This document shows positions 7,730 through 16,289 of a stretch of DNA of 62,406 bases, one piece after another. Location of the stretch: the NCBI GenBank assembly GCA_021781745.1, contig JAJXWH010000032.1, forward strand, positions 1 to 62,406, read 5' to 3'. The translations under genes were made by a program, and so were the position numbers. Origin of the DNA: Bacillota bacterium. GTDB taxonomy: Bacteria > Bacillota > Clostridia > Clostridiales > Clostridiaceae. The notes beneath the pieces were generated by a model. The model worked only from the letters and a program-made list of their open reading frames with translations, had not been told where the DNA came from and ran no database searches. Every line of letters begins with the position of its first letter. Position 1 is the stretch's first letter.

Positions 7730-10663
7730 TTAGATCTTTCCATTCAATTTAAAATTAATATTTTCAAAATAATATTCTCCATTATCAACCTTATATAGTT
7801 CCCAAAACATCTTATGCTTTTTAGATTCATTGTTAAATTCTTCTTGAAGATTTTTGTTGTTTTTCTTTATATTATTTATGATTGTATTTATATTTATTCT
7901 CTTCCAATTATTGTAATCAAATTCCATTTCAGAAAGGATTTTAGAAGTTGTTGAAATTTCAATACTCGGTCCGTTTAAATCTCTTTCTAAATTTCTTAAA
8001 GTATAAGAGTTTTGACCTGGATCTAATATTATAAAGTAACCATAGTCAAAAGTACTCCTAATTAGTCTACCATATATTTGTTTTGTTTTAATGCATACTT
8101 GAGGATAATTTACATCCTGATATGCTTTATTTTGATATGTTGTTATAGCTCTTAAAATTGGAAATTCTGGACTGTAGTTTGGGATTTTATCAAGCATTAC
8201 ACAGCTTAATGCATCTCCAGGCACATCTATTCCTTCAAAAAAGCCTTTACTTCCTAATATAATGACCTGCCTATTCTTATCATTTAACGCTACAACTGAT
8301 TTTTTACTAACATGAACTTCAATTTTTGATCCTCTAGTAAGTAATTCTAATTCTTCGTTTACAGCATTTCTTCTTGCATTATTATTAAATAAAACAAGAA
8401 TGTGCCCATTAATTTTTTGTGCTGCATTAAATATAAACCTAGAAACATTTTTGATATATGATGGTTCATCGTACCTTCCAACATCATTTAGAGCAAAAAT
8501 CTTTGTTCTTTTTTTTAAATCAAAGGTTGGAGGTATTACAAATTCATTAGCTTTTTCCTGCCCTAAGTGTTTTTTTATTTTATTGAAGGAATTTTCAATT
8601 CTAAAAGTTGCTGATAAGAATGTTGTGCTCTTAACATCCTTTAACATATGCTCATTAACTAATTCTCCAACATTTAATGGAACATTTTTAAAATAAAATT
8701 CCTTATATTCTGCATCTATTTCTAATACCTTAGCATAAAATACTGAACTTTCTAAAAATTTGTCTAAAACATCGAAATTAGTCTTAAGCTTTGCTATATA
8801 ATCAGATAAATTTTTATGATCACCATCACCATTGATCTCATCATCTAATGTAATATTTGAAACATAATCGTTTAGTATTTTATATAAAGGATATATGCTC
8901 TCTTTTAACATTGATATTTCTGATCCAATTGCTTTAGTTATTCCTTTTAAATCATCTCTTGGAATAAAAAACTCTGTAGTAAAATTATATTCACCGCTAA
9001 CAAGTCTCATACTTCTAAAGTCATTTAAAAGTATATTTATATTTACGATGATATCATTAACTAAATAAACAAGTTTTTCTTTTTCTATTGTTTCCCTATA
9101 CCCAAAGCTGGCATTTAAACTTAATAGCATAGACAAAATACTTGGGTGGCCTTTTTCTATCATTTCTAATAGTTCTATTAACTTAGCCGAAGAAAATTCT
9201 TCCAAAAAAAAGTCATAGCACTTTTCCATTAAATTATGACCTTCGTCAATAATTAAATGGTTAATCTTCTTTTTTTCAGAATATGGCCAGCACGCTAAAA
9301 GGGAATGATTTATTACTGTTATATTTTCTTCTGGGAGCTCATTATATCTTTTTCTTAAGTAACAAGACCGCATGCACTTTTCCAAATTACACTGTTCACT
9401 ATCACAATTTATTTCGTTAATATATTTATCTATTTCGAAATGTTTTTGGATTGAATAATTAATGCTTTCTATATCTCCATAATTTCCATTTTCACAAAGC
9501 CGTCTTAGAAAAAGTAAAGATAAATTACTCTTTTCGCCAACTTCCAAGCTTTCACATTTATTGATTCTCTCTATACAAAGATAATTCCCTTTACCTTTCA
9601 TGGCTCCATAATTTAACTTGTCATTTAACATAAGCTTTTTAAGTATAGTTGGAATATCTCTTTCAATAAGCTGATTTTGTAATTCTTTTGTATTTGTAGA
9701 TATAATAAAACTTGAATCATCTTTTTTATTCTTTTGTTTATTTAAATAAGTTTCTATGGCTGCTATAATTACATAGGCGAAAGTCTTACCACTTCCTGTT
9801 GGCGCTTCTATGAAAATTCTTTCGCACTTCTCAAAGTTTTCTCTGATTTTCTTAGAAAACTCTTTTTGATCTTTTCTATATTGGTACCCAAAATCTCCAC
9901 CGTTATTCCAAATTTCTTCAACTTCAAGCAAGTTTTCAAATTTAGAATAATCAATGAGCAATTTTTTTAAGTTATTTTCACTTATCTTATTTTCCTCATA
10001 ATTAACATAGGGATAATTTTCAATACTAAGAAATGGTGGTTTTAATAAATATTTTGTCCAAGGCCATTTTTTTAAATATGTATAATCTTTTAATATTATA
10101 TTGTATAAAGATATATTTTTCTTTGAAATACGTCTTTCCTCTCTATCCCATTGTCTTAAAAGCAAAGAATTTACTACTTTCAAAGTATCTATTGAATCCG
10201 ATAATCCTCTATGCAATTCAGTTTTATTTAAATTTGTTATATCCCTAGTTAAAGCATCTAAATTATATTCCTTTCTCCAAGGCTCTAGTATTGCAGCAAA
10301 TTCCATAGAATCTATTATTTCATTTTTAATTTCTGGAATATGAAAAGCAAGAAATTTTCTTTCAAAGTTCGCATTATGGCATATCAAAGGTAAATCTTCT
10401 AAAAACTCCATAATTTCTGTCTTTATAGAATTTAAAGTTCTTGCACTCATCAATTCTCCTTCATTTAATCCATTGCAAAGGCTATAAATACTAATTGGAA
10501 CCCTTCCTCTAGGCCTTATTAAAGTTTCATAAGTAGTTATACTGCCATCTTTAATTTTAACTGCCCCAATTTCTATAATTTCTGAACTATTTTCATCAAG
10601 TCCAGTTGTTTCAATATCTAAATATATTACATTATCCAAAATACTATAAAATTCTTCCAGCAT
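7730..10663 (-). CDS. dinG: DinG-family helicase with N-terminal DnaQ-type 3'-5' exonuclease
   Basis: This 977-residue protein has an exonuclease domain at about 1-165 (YLDIETTGLDENSSEIIEIGA and HNANFERKFL). It is followed by an XPD/DinG-type superfamily 2 helicase with Walker A APTGSGKT near 290, a four-Cys iron-sulfur segment (CDSEQCNLEKCMRSC), the box IIDEGHN, and C-terminal motifs including GSKGFFEGIDVPG and QIYGRLIRS. The exonuclease-helicase fusion is normal for Firmicute DinG. It would act in DNA repair or R-loop/G4 resolution. It is a single gene with GTAGGAG as ribosome site. Confidence 0.92.
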   Translation of the reverse strand: MLEEFYSILDNVIYLDIETTGLDENSSEIIEIGAVKIKDGSITTYETLIRPRGRVPISIYSLCNGLNEGELMSARTLNSIKTEIMEFLEDLPLICHNANFERKFLAFHIPEIKNEIIDSMEFAAILEPWRKEYNLDALTRDITNLNKTELHRGLSDSIDTLKVVNSLLLRQWDREERRISKKNISLYNIILKDYTYLKKWPWTKYLLKPPFLSIENYPYVNYEENKISENNLKKLLIDYSKFENLLEVEEIWNNGGDFGYQYRKDQKEFSKKIRENFEKCERIFIEAPTGSGKTFAYVIIAAIETYLNKQKNKKDDSSFIISTNTKELQNQLIERDIPTILKKLMLNDKLNYGAMKGKGNYLCIERINKCESLEVGEKSNLSLLFLRRLCENGNYGDIESINYSIQKHFEIDKYINEINCDSEQCNLEKCMRSCYLRKRYNELPEENITVINHSLLACWPYSEKKKINHLIIDEGHNLMEKCYDFFLEEFSSAKLIELLEMIEKGHPSILSMLLSLNASFGYRETIEKEKLVYLVNDIIVNINILLNDFRSMRLVSGEYNFTTEFFIPRDDLKGITKAIGSEISMLKESIYPLYKILNDYVSNITLDDEINGDGDHKNLSDYIAKLKTNFDVLDKFLESSVFYAKVLEIDAEYKEFYFKNVPLNVGELVNEHMLKDVKSTTFLSATFRIENSFNKIKKHLGQEKANEFVIPPTFDLKKRTKIFALNDVGRYDEPSYIKNVSRFIFNAAQKINGHILVLFNNNARRNAVNEELELLTRGSKIEVHVSKKSVVALNDKNRQVIILGSKGFFEGIDVPGDALSCVMLDKIPNYSPEFPILRAITTYQNKAYQDVNYPQVCIKTKQIYGRLIRSTFDYGYFIILDPGQNSYTLRNLERDLNGPSIEISTTSKILSEMEFDYNNWKRININTIINNIKKNNKNLQEEFNNESKKHKMFWELYKVDNGEYYFENINFKLNGKI

Positions 10664-10746
10664 ATTTTCTCCTACTTTTCACTTTAAATCCTTTTGTACT
10701 TATTCTAAAATCAATTATATCATAATTTAAATGATTGAACATGATT

Positions 10747-10992
10747 TTAACGATTACCTCTTAATATAGCTGAAAAAACGTCCTCTGCTAGTCTTAGTCC
10801 ACCATTATAACCTGCATAACTTTTATCCATTATTAATTGTTCAGAGACTGGCGTGCTAATTCCAAGATAAAAACCATTTAAATCCTTTGAAATCTCTTCA
10901 TCTAAACTGCTACCTAGAATAAATGGTTTCAACCCTTGGAGATCTTTTTTTATTTCTTCTTTTATAACACTATAATCATCAGCAAAAATCAA
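10747..10992 (-). pseudogene. C-terminal remnant of a nitrogenase component 1-type protein
   Basis: The 81 codons encode the last part of a NifD/NifK/NifE/NifN-fold protein: FILGSSLDEEISKDLNGFYL then DKSYAGYNGGLRLAEDVFSAIL. This matches the C-terminal pattern of the VnfN encoded further along (IIGSSWEKYIG...DRAYMGYDGMLNMLEII). The only start is a TTG overlapping the stop of the upstream solute-binding protein, and an in-frame stop lies two codons earlier, so the first ~80% of the gene is gone. It is probably a deletion remnant of a gene once in the same operon as the binding protein. Confidence 0.65.
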
Positions 10993-12113
10993 TTTTTAGG
11001 TGGTTCACCAGCAAGCATAAGATTTGCTTCTTCCTCAGATAGATCATAATTCATAAATGTCTTAAAAAAGTATTTAGTCTCTTTTACCATATCTATATTA
11101 GTAAATTTATCTGGATTAATAAGTTTTGCCATCCATTGTATCTGCAATGCTTCTTCAGCAGAATATCTATCCCAAGAAAAAGCTCCATCAGGATTTATAA
11201 CAACTTTCCCATTCTTCACAGCATTTAAATTATTCCAGATTGGATCATTAGTTATTTTACTACTATCTGTTTCACTCACTGCAGCACTATTTTTTATTCC
11301 GTTTCCAGTTAATACTCTTCCCATAAGTATCATATCTGGATTCCACTGAAATACTTGTTCTAACGAGGTTGCTTTACTCTTCCCAGTAATATTAGCAACA
11401 TTTATTCCTCCAGCAAGTTCTATTCCTGATGTAATTATTGCATCTTTTCCATCCACAGTTAATGGCGAAAAGCTAGCAAGATGCAATATCTTAGGCTTTT
11501 GCTCAGTAGGAATTTTAGAAGTCACATTACTTATCATCTTCATTTTTTCATCTAAGTATGAAATATACTTTTCAGCATTTTCCTTAGCGTCCCCACCAAC
11601 TATAGTTCCAGTTAATCTAACACATTCTTTTAAACTTTCAAGGTCTGTAAAATTTACTTGGACAACAGGTATTCCCAGGTCAATTATCTGTTTTGCAAGC
11701 TTGTCATTTAAAGACATAAATACAATATCAGGCTTAGTCTTTATAAGTTCCTCTACATTTACTTCGCTTGCATCTATACTAAATGTTGTAACTGCATTTT
11801 TGAGATTTGGATTAGCTTTATATAGCCATGGTCTTACCTCCGGAGTTAAAGTTGTCGCTACTATTTTATCTGCTGCTCCAATTGTGGCTAATATTTCATT
11901 ATGCGCACCCCATGCATCTGCAATTCTATTAATTTTAGCTGGAATTTCAACTTGTGAACCGCTGCTATCTGTAATTGTTATAGTTTTTTCCGCATTATCA
12001 GCAGTCGTTGTTTTTTCCTCATTTTTTGAGTCTACAGATTTACCACATCCCACCATCATAGAAATTATCATAGTTAAACATAATATAATCGCGATAAATT
12101 TTTTCTTGTTCAT
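10989..12113 (-). CDS. Class II (BtuF/FepB-like) metal ABC transporter solute-binding lipoprotein
   Basis: This protein of about 374 residues has a lipoprotein signal (IILCLTMIISMMVGCG), then TITITDSSGSQVEIP and a TroA-fold body with DIVFMSLND and WNPDMILMGR. The start is ATG 12113 (AAGGAA nine bases before). Members bind iron-siderophores, cobalamin, haem or, as in MolA, molybdate/tungstate. No permease or ATPase is adjacent, so it must use another locus's importer. Its promoter has an upstream 10-bp repeat block and its leader an AAAGAA-loop attenuator, tying it to the nitrogenase regulon. A metal or oxyanion ligand is an inference. Confidence 0.8.
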   Translation of the reverse strand: MNKKKFIAIILCLTMIISMMVGCGKSVDSKNEEKTTTADNAEKTITITDSSGSQVEIPAKINRIADAWGAHNEILATIGAADKIVATTLTPEVRPWLYKANPNLKNAVTTFSIDASEVNVEELIKTKPDIVFMSLNDKLAKQIIDLGIPVVQVNFTDLESLKECVRLTGTIVGGDAKENAEKYISYLDEKMKMISNVTSKIPTEQKPKILHLASFSPLTVDGKDAIITSGIELAGGINVANITGKSKATSLEQVFQWNPDMILMGRVLTGNGIKNSAAVSETDSSKITNDPIWNNLNAVKNGKVVINPDGAFSWDRYSAEEALQIQWMAKLINPDKFTNIDMVKETKYFFKTFMNYDLSEEEANLMLAGEPPKN

Positions 12114-12223
12114 TTTTAACACTTCCTTATTATATTATTTTAGTAATATGCCACAATATTACTAAATCCCTGTAATCTACAATTATTTTTTTAATAAATC
12201 TTATAGAATTAATGAATAAATAT

Positions 12224-12268
12224 ATAAAAAAAAGGACACTAGCATTACACTAGAGTCCTTCTTTGAAC
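12224..12268 (-). promoter_or_regulatory. Hexaloop attenuator, solute-binding protein leader
   Basis: Minus strand GTTC-AAAGAA-GGAC hairpin (12255-12268) overlaps the 5' arm of terminator AAGGAC...GTCCTT (12232-12260), which ends in eight T. The loop has A1 and G4. The two structures exclude each other. Confidence 0.75.
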
Positions 12269-12291
12269 ATCTTTAACTATTTATAGTAATT

Positions 12292-12320
12292 ATAATATAC
12301 CTTTAATCACAACATGTCAA
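12292..12320 (-). promoter_or_regulatory. Sigma-A promoter of solute-binding protein gene
   Basis: TTGACA at 12320-12315, 17-base spacer, TATTAT at 12297-12292 on the minus strand. Confidence 0.75.
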
Positions 12321-12334
12321 GTTTTCGTTGGCTC

Positions 12335-12370
12335 TTATTAGTTTATATTAGTTATTATTTGTTTATAGTT
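12335..12370 (-). promoter_or_regulatory. 10-bp phased repeat block (activator position)
   Basis: Plus strand TTATTAGTTT, ATATTAGTTA, TTATTTGTTT in exact 10-bp steps, starting 15 bases upstream of the -35. It resembles the blocks at 39261 and 36986. Confidence 0.55.
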
Positions 12371-12413
12371 GGTCGTTCTTAATAGATTTTCTTTAATTAT
12401 ATTGCACTAAACA

Positions 12414-13193
12414 TTAAATCATTGAAATTATATTATTTCTTTCATAAAATTCATTCAATATACAAAGAAATTCATGCATATCACAATTTCCTGCTCTTTC
12501 CCCTATTCCATCTAGTGTGCAATCTACATACTTTGCACCGCTTTTTACTGCTTCAAGAGAAATTGAAGTTGCCATTCCAAAATCATTATGAGCATGTATT
12601 TCAATTTCTATTCCAGTATTATCAATCAATGTTTTAACAACATCTTCAACCATAGATGGTATTAAAATTCCTACAGTATCCGCATATCTAATTCTGTCTA
12701 CCCCAAAACCTTTAACTAAATCACATAATTTTATAAGATAATTTATTTCAGCCCTTGAAGCATCTTCAAATCCAACAGTAACACTATATCCTTTATCTCT
12801 AGCAAGGAATATGCATTCCTTCAAATTATCTTCAACCCACTTTTTATCTTTCCCCAAATTAGAGTATATTTGGATATCAGAAGTAGGAACACTAATATGA
12901 ATTATATCTGGATTACATTCAAACGAATCTATTATATCTCTTTTATTCATTCTATTCCAAGTTGAAATTAATGAATTTTTTCTATTATATAAAATTCTCT
13001 TAATACACTCTTTTTCTAAGTCTCCCATTACTGGTATTCCAGCTTCAATTTGATATATATTGCTTTGATCCATAAATTTAGCTATTTCAACTTTTTCATC
13101 AATTGAAAATGCTCTACCTGGACTTTGCTCTCCATCTCTTAATGTTGTATCAACAATACGACCCCTTTGAAAAAAATCATTCTCTTTATTCAT
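12414..13193 (-). CDS. nifV-omega: Homocitrate synthase omega subunit, vnf-linked copy
   Basis: This protein of about 259 residues is the N-terminal catalytic TIM-barrel half of homocitrate synthase: IVDTTLRDGEQSPGRAFS at the N-terminus, then RYADTVGIL and EIHAHNDFGMA (metal-binding His-x-His). Condensation of acetyl-CoA with 2-oxoglutarate gives homocitrate, the organic ligand of nitrogenase cofactors. It pairs with the alpha gene 49 bases upstream and duplicates the pair in the Mo operon. ATG 13193 is favoured because GAGGTGA is 8 bases away. Confidence 0.9.
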   Translation of the reverse strand: MNKENDFFQRGRIVDTTLRDGEQSPGRAFSIDEKVEIAKFMDQSNIYQIEAGIPVMGDLEKECIKRILYNRKNSLISTWNRMNKRDIIDSFECNPDIIHISVPTSDIQIYSNLGKDKKWVEDNLKECIFLARDKGYSVTVGFEDASRAEINYLIKLCDLVKGFGVDRIRYADTVGILIPSMVEDVVKTLIDNTGIEIEIHAHNDFGMATSISLEAVKSGAKYVDCTLDGIGERAGNCDMHEFLCILNEFYERNNIISMI

Positions 13194-13242
13194 ATTCATT
13201 CACCTCATTCTATTTTAAAAGTATGTTATTTAATTAGTAAAA

Positions 13243-14157
13243 TCAGCATAAATTGCTGCATTTCATATATATTTCTTTTATTTCTTTATCCTCTAATCCT
13301 CTTTTCTTTTGAGTACTCATTTTTCTAACTTCTTCTAACATTTTGCTTAAATTGTTACATGCGTACTCAATGTGCAATTCTTTTAATTTTATTTCTAATG
13401 AACTAATACCTGAATGTTTACCAATTATTATTTTGCGTTCCCTTCCAATTTTACTTGGATCATAAGGTTCATATGTGCTTGGATTTTTAGCTATTCCATT
13501 TACATGAATACCTGATTCAACATTAAAAATATCTTTTCCTATAAAAGGCATATTAGGCTTAATTTCATGCTCTGTTATTTCTTCAAATAATTTAAGCACC
13601 TCTGGAAATAACACATAATCTCCACGAATATCTATTTTTTCTAAAAACTTAATTGATCCTAAAATTCCTTCTAGTGGAGTAAATCCTCCTATTCCAGAAA
13701 AAGTTGTAACTATTTTTTCACCTCCAGCTCTAAACCACTCTAAACTCATTGCTGTAGAAGCTCCATATTTATTTTTGATGCATATTTCTAAATTCTTGCC
13801 AAAAATTTCTTTTATATTTTTAAAAATCTCTTTATATTCATAAAAGATAATATCATCTAATCCAACGATTCTAAGATTCTTTTCCTCTTGATCTAATTTT
13901 TTTGATACATTTTTGCATACATTATAATCTGAAATAATTTCTTCTATCTCATTACTTAATCTTATATTTATTTCCTTAGGAAATGGAGATAACTTTTCAA
14001 ATAATTCTGTAGGCATTTCAATATAATCACTTCCTATTTTATATAGCAACTCAACTAATTCAAAAAGCTGTGGAATTCTTCTCAAAAGTCTCTTTCCATA
14101 CATTTGATTAAGCACAACTAATGTCTTATCAATAATTATTAATTTTCTTTCATTCAT
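13243..14157 (-). CDS. nifV-alpha: Homocitrate synthase alpha subunit, vnf-linked copy
   Basis: This protein of about 304 residues begins with a degenerate barrel start (IIIDKTLVVLNQMYG, lacking TLRDGEQ). It carries the C-terminal features of the family: FSGIGGFTPLEG, NVESGIHVNGIAKNPSTYE and IIIGKHSG. As in clostridial nif clusters, activity is expected only with the omega subunit. The leader (14198-14280) has two AAnGnn hexaloop hairpins and a terminator, so the nifV pair can be transcribed separately from nifB. Confidence 0.9.
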   Translation of the reverse strand: MNERKLIIIDKTLVVLNQMYGKRLLRRIPQLFELVELLYKIGSDYIEMPTELFEKLSPFPKEINIRLSNEIEEIISDYNVCKNVSKKLDQEEKNLRIVGLDDIIFYEYKEIFKNIKEIFGKNLEICIKNKYGASTAMSLEWFRAGGEKIVTTFSGIGGFTPLEGILGSIKFLEKIDIRGDYVLFPEVLKLFEEITEHEIKPNMPFIGKDIFNVESGIHVNGIAKNPSTYEPYDPSKIGRERKIIIGKHSGISSLEIKLKELHIEYACNNLSKMLEEVRKMSTQKKRGLEDKEIKEIYMKCSNLC

Positions 14158-14197
14158 AATTCCAAACACATCCTTTTATTTTTTAATATAACAGCAT

Positions 14198-14280
14198 AAA
14201 GGAGCCTATTTAAATATATCAAATAGGCTCCTTTGCCGACAAAAGCCTAAGAATAAATATATCCTTAGACTTCATTGCCT
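14198..14280 (-). promoter_or_regulatory. Two-hexaloop attenuator in front of vnf-linked nifV
   Basis: Hairpin 1 at 14280-14267 is AGGC-AATGAA-GTCT (minus). Hairpin 2 at 14237-14226 is GGC-AAAGGA-GCC and overlaps terminator AAAGGAGCCTATTT/AAATAGGCTCCTTT (14234-14198). Hairpin 1 is nearly identical to hairpin 1 of the nifH leader. Two hexaloop hairpins before a terminator is the canonical ANTAR-target layout. The terminator T-tract is short. Confidence 0.75.
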
Positions 14281-14334
14281 TTATTAAATCTATTATTTCC
14301 CTTATTACTATATTATTAATGAAAAATATATAAA

Positions 14335-15225
14335 TTATATTATATTATTTGCAAATTTTAATGACTGGTCTTCATCTAAAGTTCCAATTGCATCTGCTCT
14401 ACATTGTTTGCAATGGTACATTTGAGATATATGTACTTCACATTTTTTTCTCAAATCCATTATTTCTTTATCACTAGCTAATGAAATTTGTTCAAAAACA
14501 CTGCCCTTAACTGGTATCATTTTTATTATGTTTGTTACTGTAGCACCTAGTTCTTTAACTTTCTTAGCTATATCTTCAATATGATTATCATTAATCCCTT
14601 TTAACATAACTATGTTGACTTTACATACTACACCTCTATCAGCTAAATACTTAAGTCCAGATAACTGATTATTTAATAATATCTCTGCACCCGATTCACC
14701 ACTATACGAAATCCCTAAGTAATCTATATATTTATAAACTTTGCCTGTTATTTTAGGATCTACACTATTAATAGTTATTGTAACATGTGTAACTCCAAGA
14801 TTTATCAATTCTTCGCAATAAAACGGAAGCATTAATCCATTTGTTGAAAGACAAAATGTTACTTCTGGATCATATTCCCTTATTAATGTAATTGTTTCTT
14901 TTACCTCTTGAAAATTAGCTAAAGCGTCTCCAGGTCCCGCTATACCAACGACTGTTAAATTCGGTATTTTCTCTTTAACAATTTTATATTTTAAATAAGC
15001 GTCCTTAGGTTGTAGCACCTCAGTAGTTACACCTGGTCTGCTTTCATTTGCACAGTCATATTTTCTTACACAATAATTACAGCTAACATTGCATTTAGGT
15101 GCAATAGGTAAATGGATCCTTGCATATTTATGTGCAGAATCACAGCTGAAACAAGGATGTTTTTTAGTTTTTTCTTCAATATTACATAAGTTATTTTTTA
15201 TGTCTATTGAATTTATTATCTCCAC
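14335..15225 (-). CDS. nifB: NifB, FeS cofactor precursor (NifB-co) synthase, stand-alone
   Basis: This 296-residue radical SAM protein has HPCFSCDSAHKYARIHLP, the CxxxCxxC cluster motif CNVSCNYC and the C-terminal CKQCRADAIG that holds an accessory Fe-S cluster. It makes the 8Fe-9S-C core common to FeMo-co and FeV-co. It ends after the radical SAM core and lacks the NifX-like C-terminal domain found in the NifN-B fusion of the Mo operon. It starts with GTG after GGAGGCG. Position after vnf genes and a second nifI pair suggests supply for V-nitrogenase. Confidence 0.93.
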   Translation of the reverse strand: MEIINSIDIKNNLCNIEEKTKKHPCFSCDSAHKYARIHLPIAPKCNVSCNYCVRKYDCANESRPGVTTEVLQPKDAYLKYKIVKEKIPNLTVVGIAGPGDALANFQEVKETITLIREYDPEVTFCLSTNGLMLPFYCEELINLGVTHVTITINSVDPKITGKVYKYIDYLGISYSGESGAEILLNNQLSGLKYLADRGVVCKVNIVMLKGINDNHIEDIAKKVKELGATVTNIIKMIPVKGSVFEQISLASDKEIMDLRKKCEVHISQMYHCKQCRADAIGTLDEDQSLKFANNII

Positions 15226-15280
15226 AACAATTCGCCTCCTAGTAAATTTTAATTTACTTCTCGTTTATTTATTATCAGAA

Positions 15281-15323
15281 TGTAAGTCCTATAGAAAGGC
15301 TTTTCATATCTACGGGACTTACA
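15281..15323 (-). promoter_or_regulatory. Stem-loop in nifB leader
   Basis: TGTAAGTCC/GGACTTACA inverted repeat with a large loop, 56 bases before the nifB start. It is not followed by a U-tract and has no AAnGnn hexaloop. It may set mRNA stability or processing between nifI2 and nifB. Confidence 0.4.
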
Positions 15324-15402
15324 CCCATCTATACATTTTTTTCTTAGTTTATACTTAATTTTAATATTCTGCTAATATACTGATTATTTTACACACACAC
15401 TA

Positions 15403-15786
15403 TTATAATATTTCAGTTCCTGATTCTCTGTCTCTTACTCTATAGGCTTCTTTAACTGGCAATACAAATATCTTTCCATCTCCAGGAGAACCCGTAGAAT
15501 TAACAGCAATTATAGTATCTACGACTGTTTTTACTTTATCATCACTTACCATCAATGTGATTAATCTCTTAGGAATTAGTCTTCCCTTTTCAGAGACACT
15601 TTCATCATAAGATGCTGGAACCTTCTTTCCTGACTCTATAAAAGTCTCAGCTATGGCTTGATCTAGTGATTTTTTCCCTCTACCAAATACTTTTATAAAT
15701 GTAACTGCTGGAAATCCAGCTTCATAAAGCGCTTCCTTAGTCTGGCTTACCTTATTTAGTCGGATAATACACATTATCTCTTTCAT
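15403..15786 (-). CDS. nifI2: NifI2, GlnB-like regulator (vnf-linked copy)
   Basis: This 127-residue PII-family protein has MCIIRLNKVSQTKEAL, a T-loop region longer than in PII (GRGKKSLDQAI...KGRLIPKRLI), and the C-terminal GDGKIFVLPV. NifI1-NifI2 complexes control nitrogenase post-translationally in response to 2-oxoglutarate and ATP. It lies 20 bases after nifI1. Here the pair is after the regulator gene rather than between H and D. Confidence 0.92.
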   Translation of the reverse strand: MKEIMCIIRLNKVSQTKEALYEAGFPAVTFIKVFGRGKKSLDQAIAETFIESGKKVPASYDESVSEKGRLIPKRLITLMVSDDKVKTVVDTIIAVNSTGSPGDGKIFVLPVKEAYRVRDRESGTEIL

Positions 15787-15806
15787 AATTATTTTCCTCC
15801 TCGCTT

Positions 15807-16133
15807 TTACAAGCCTTGTCTTCCACTACTAACTGTATAAACTTCTTCAACTTCAGTTACAAAAATCTTTCCATCACCAAATGTTCCTTTATCCCCTGTT
15901 CTGGCATTATCCATAATAATCTTAATTACTTCATCCTTTGCATCGTTTCCTACAGTTATCATAAGCATTTCTTTAGGAAGTTCATCATATTCAACACTTC
16001 CAACTCTTATTCCCTTTTGTTTACCTCTCCCAAATACATCCGTCTTGGTAATTTGAGGATAACCAGCTTCTAATAGCGCTGCTAATACTGCATTTACCTT
16101 TTCTGGCCTGATAATTGATCGAATCATGTACAT
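15807..16133 (-). CDS. nifI1: NifI1, GlnB-like regulator (vnf-linked copy)
   Basis: This 108-residue PII-family protein has IRPEKVNAVLAALLEAGYPQ, the T-loop GRGKQKGIRVGSVEYDELPKE, and GDGKIFVTEVEEVYTVSSG at the C-terminus. It is the partner of NifI2 downstream and is preceded by its own attenuator at 16229-16268. It is very like the copy at 50549-50875. Confidence 0.92.
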   Translation of the reverse strand: MYMIRSIIRPEKVNAVLAALLEAGYPQITKTDVFGRGKQKGIRVGSVEYDELPKEMLMITVGNDAKDEVIKIIMDNARTGDKGTFGDGKIFVTEVEEVYTVSSGRQGL

Positions 16134-16228
16134 AATTTAACCACTCCTATCTTTTTAATATATTACTAAAGCAATATCTCATTATTATGAAAACTGCTTT
16201 GGTACTAAATTTAATGTATTCTTAACAA

Positions 16229-16268
16229 GAAAAGGTCTAATTCATTAAATGAATTAGACCTCATTGTC
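16229..16268 (-). promoter_or_regulatory. Hexaloop attenuator in front of vnf-linked nifI1
   Basis: Minus strand GAC-AATGAG-GTC hairpin (16268-16257) overlaps terminator GGTCTAATTCATT/AATGAATTAGACC (16260-16234) followed by TTTTCTT. It can also serve as terminator for the regulator gene upstream. Confidence 0.75.
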
Positions 16269-16289
16269 ATTAATTATATTAATATATTA

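Noticed and set aside
12224..12268. Molybdenum-cofactor or other riboswitch in the leaders
   Set aside because: The leaders are too short and too variable apart from the hexaloop to hold a known aptamer.
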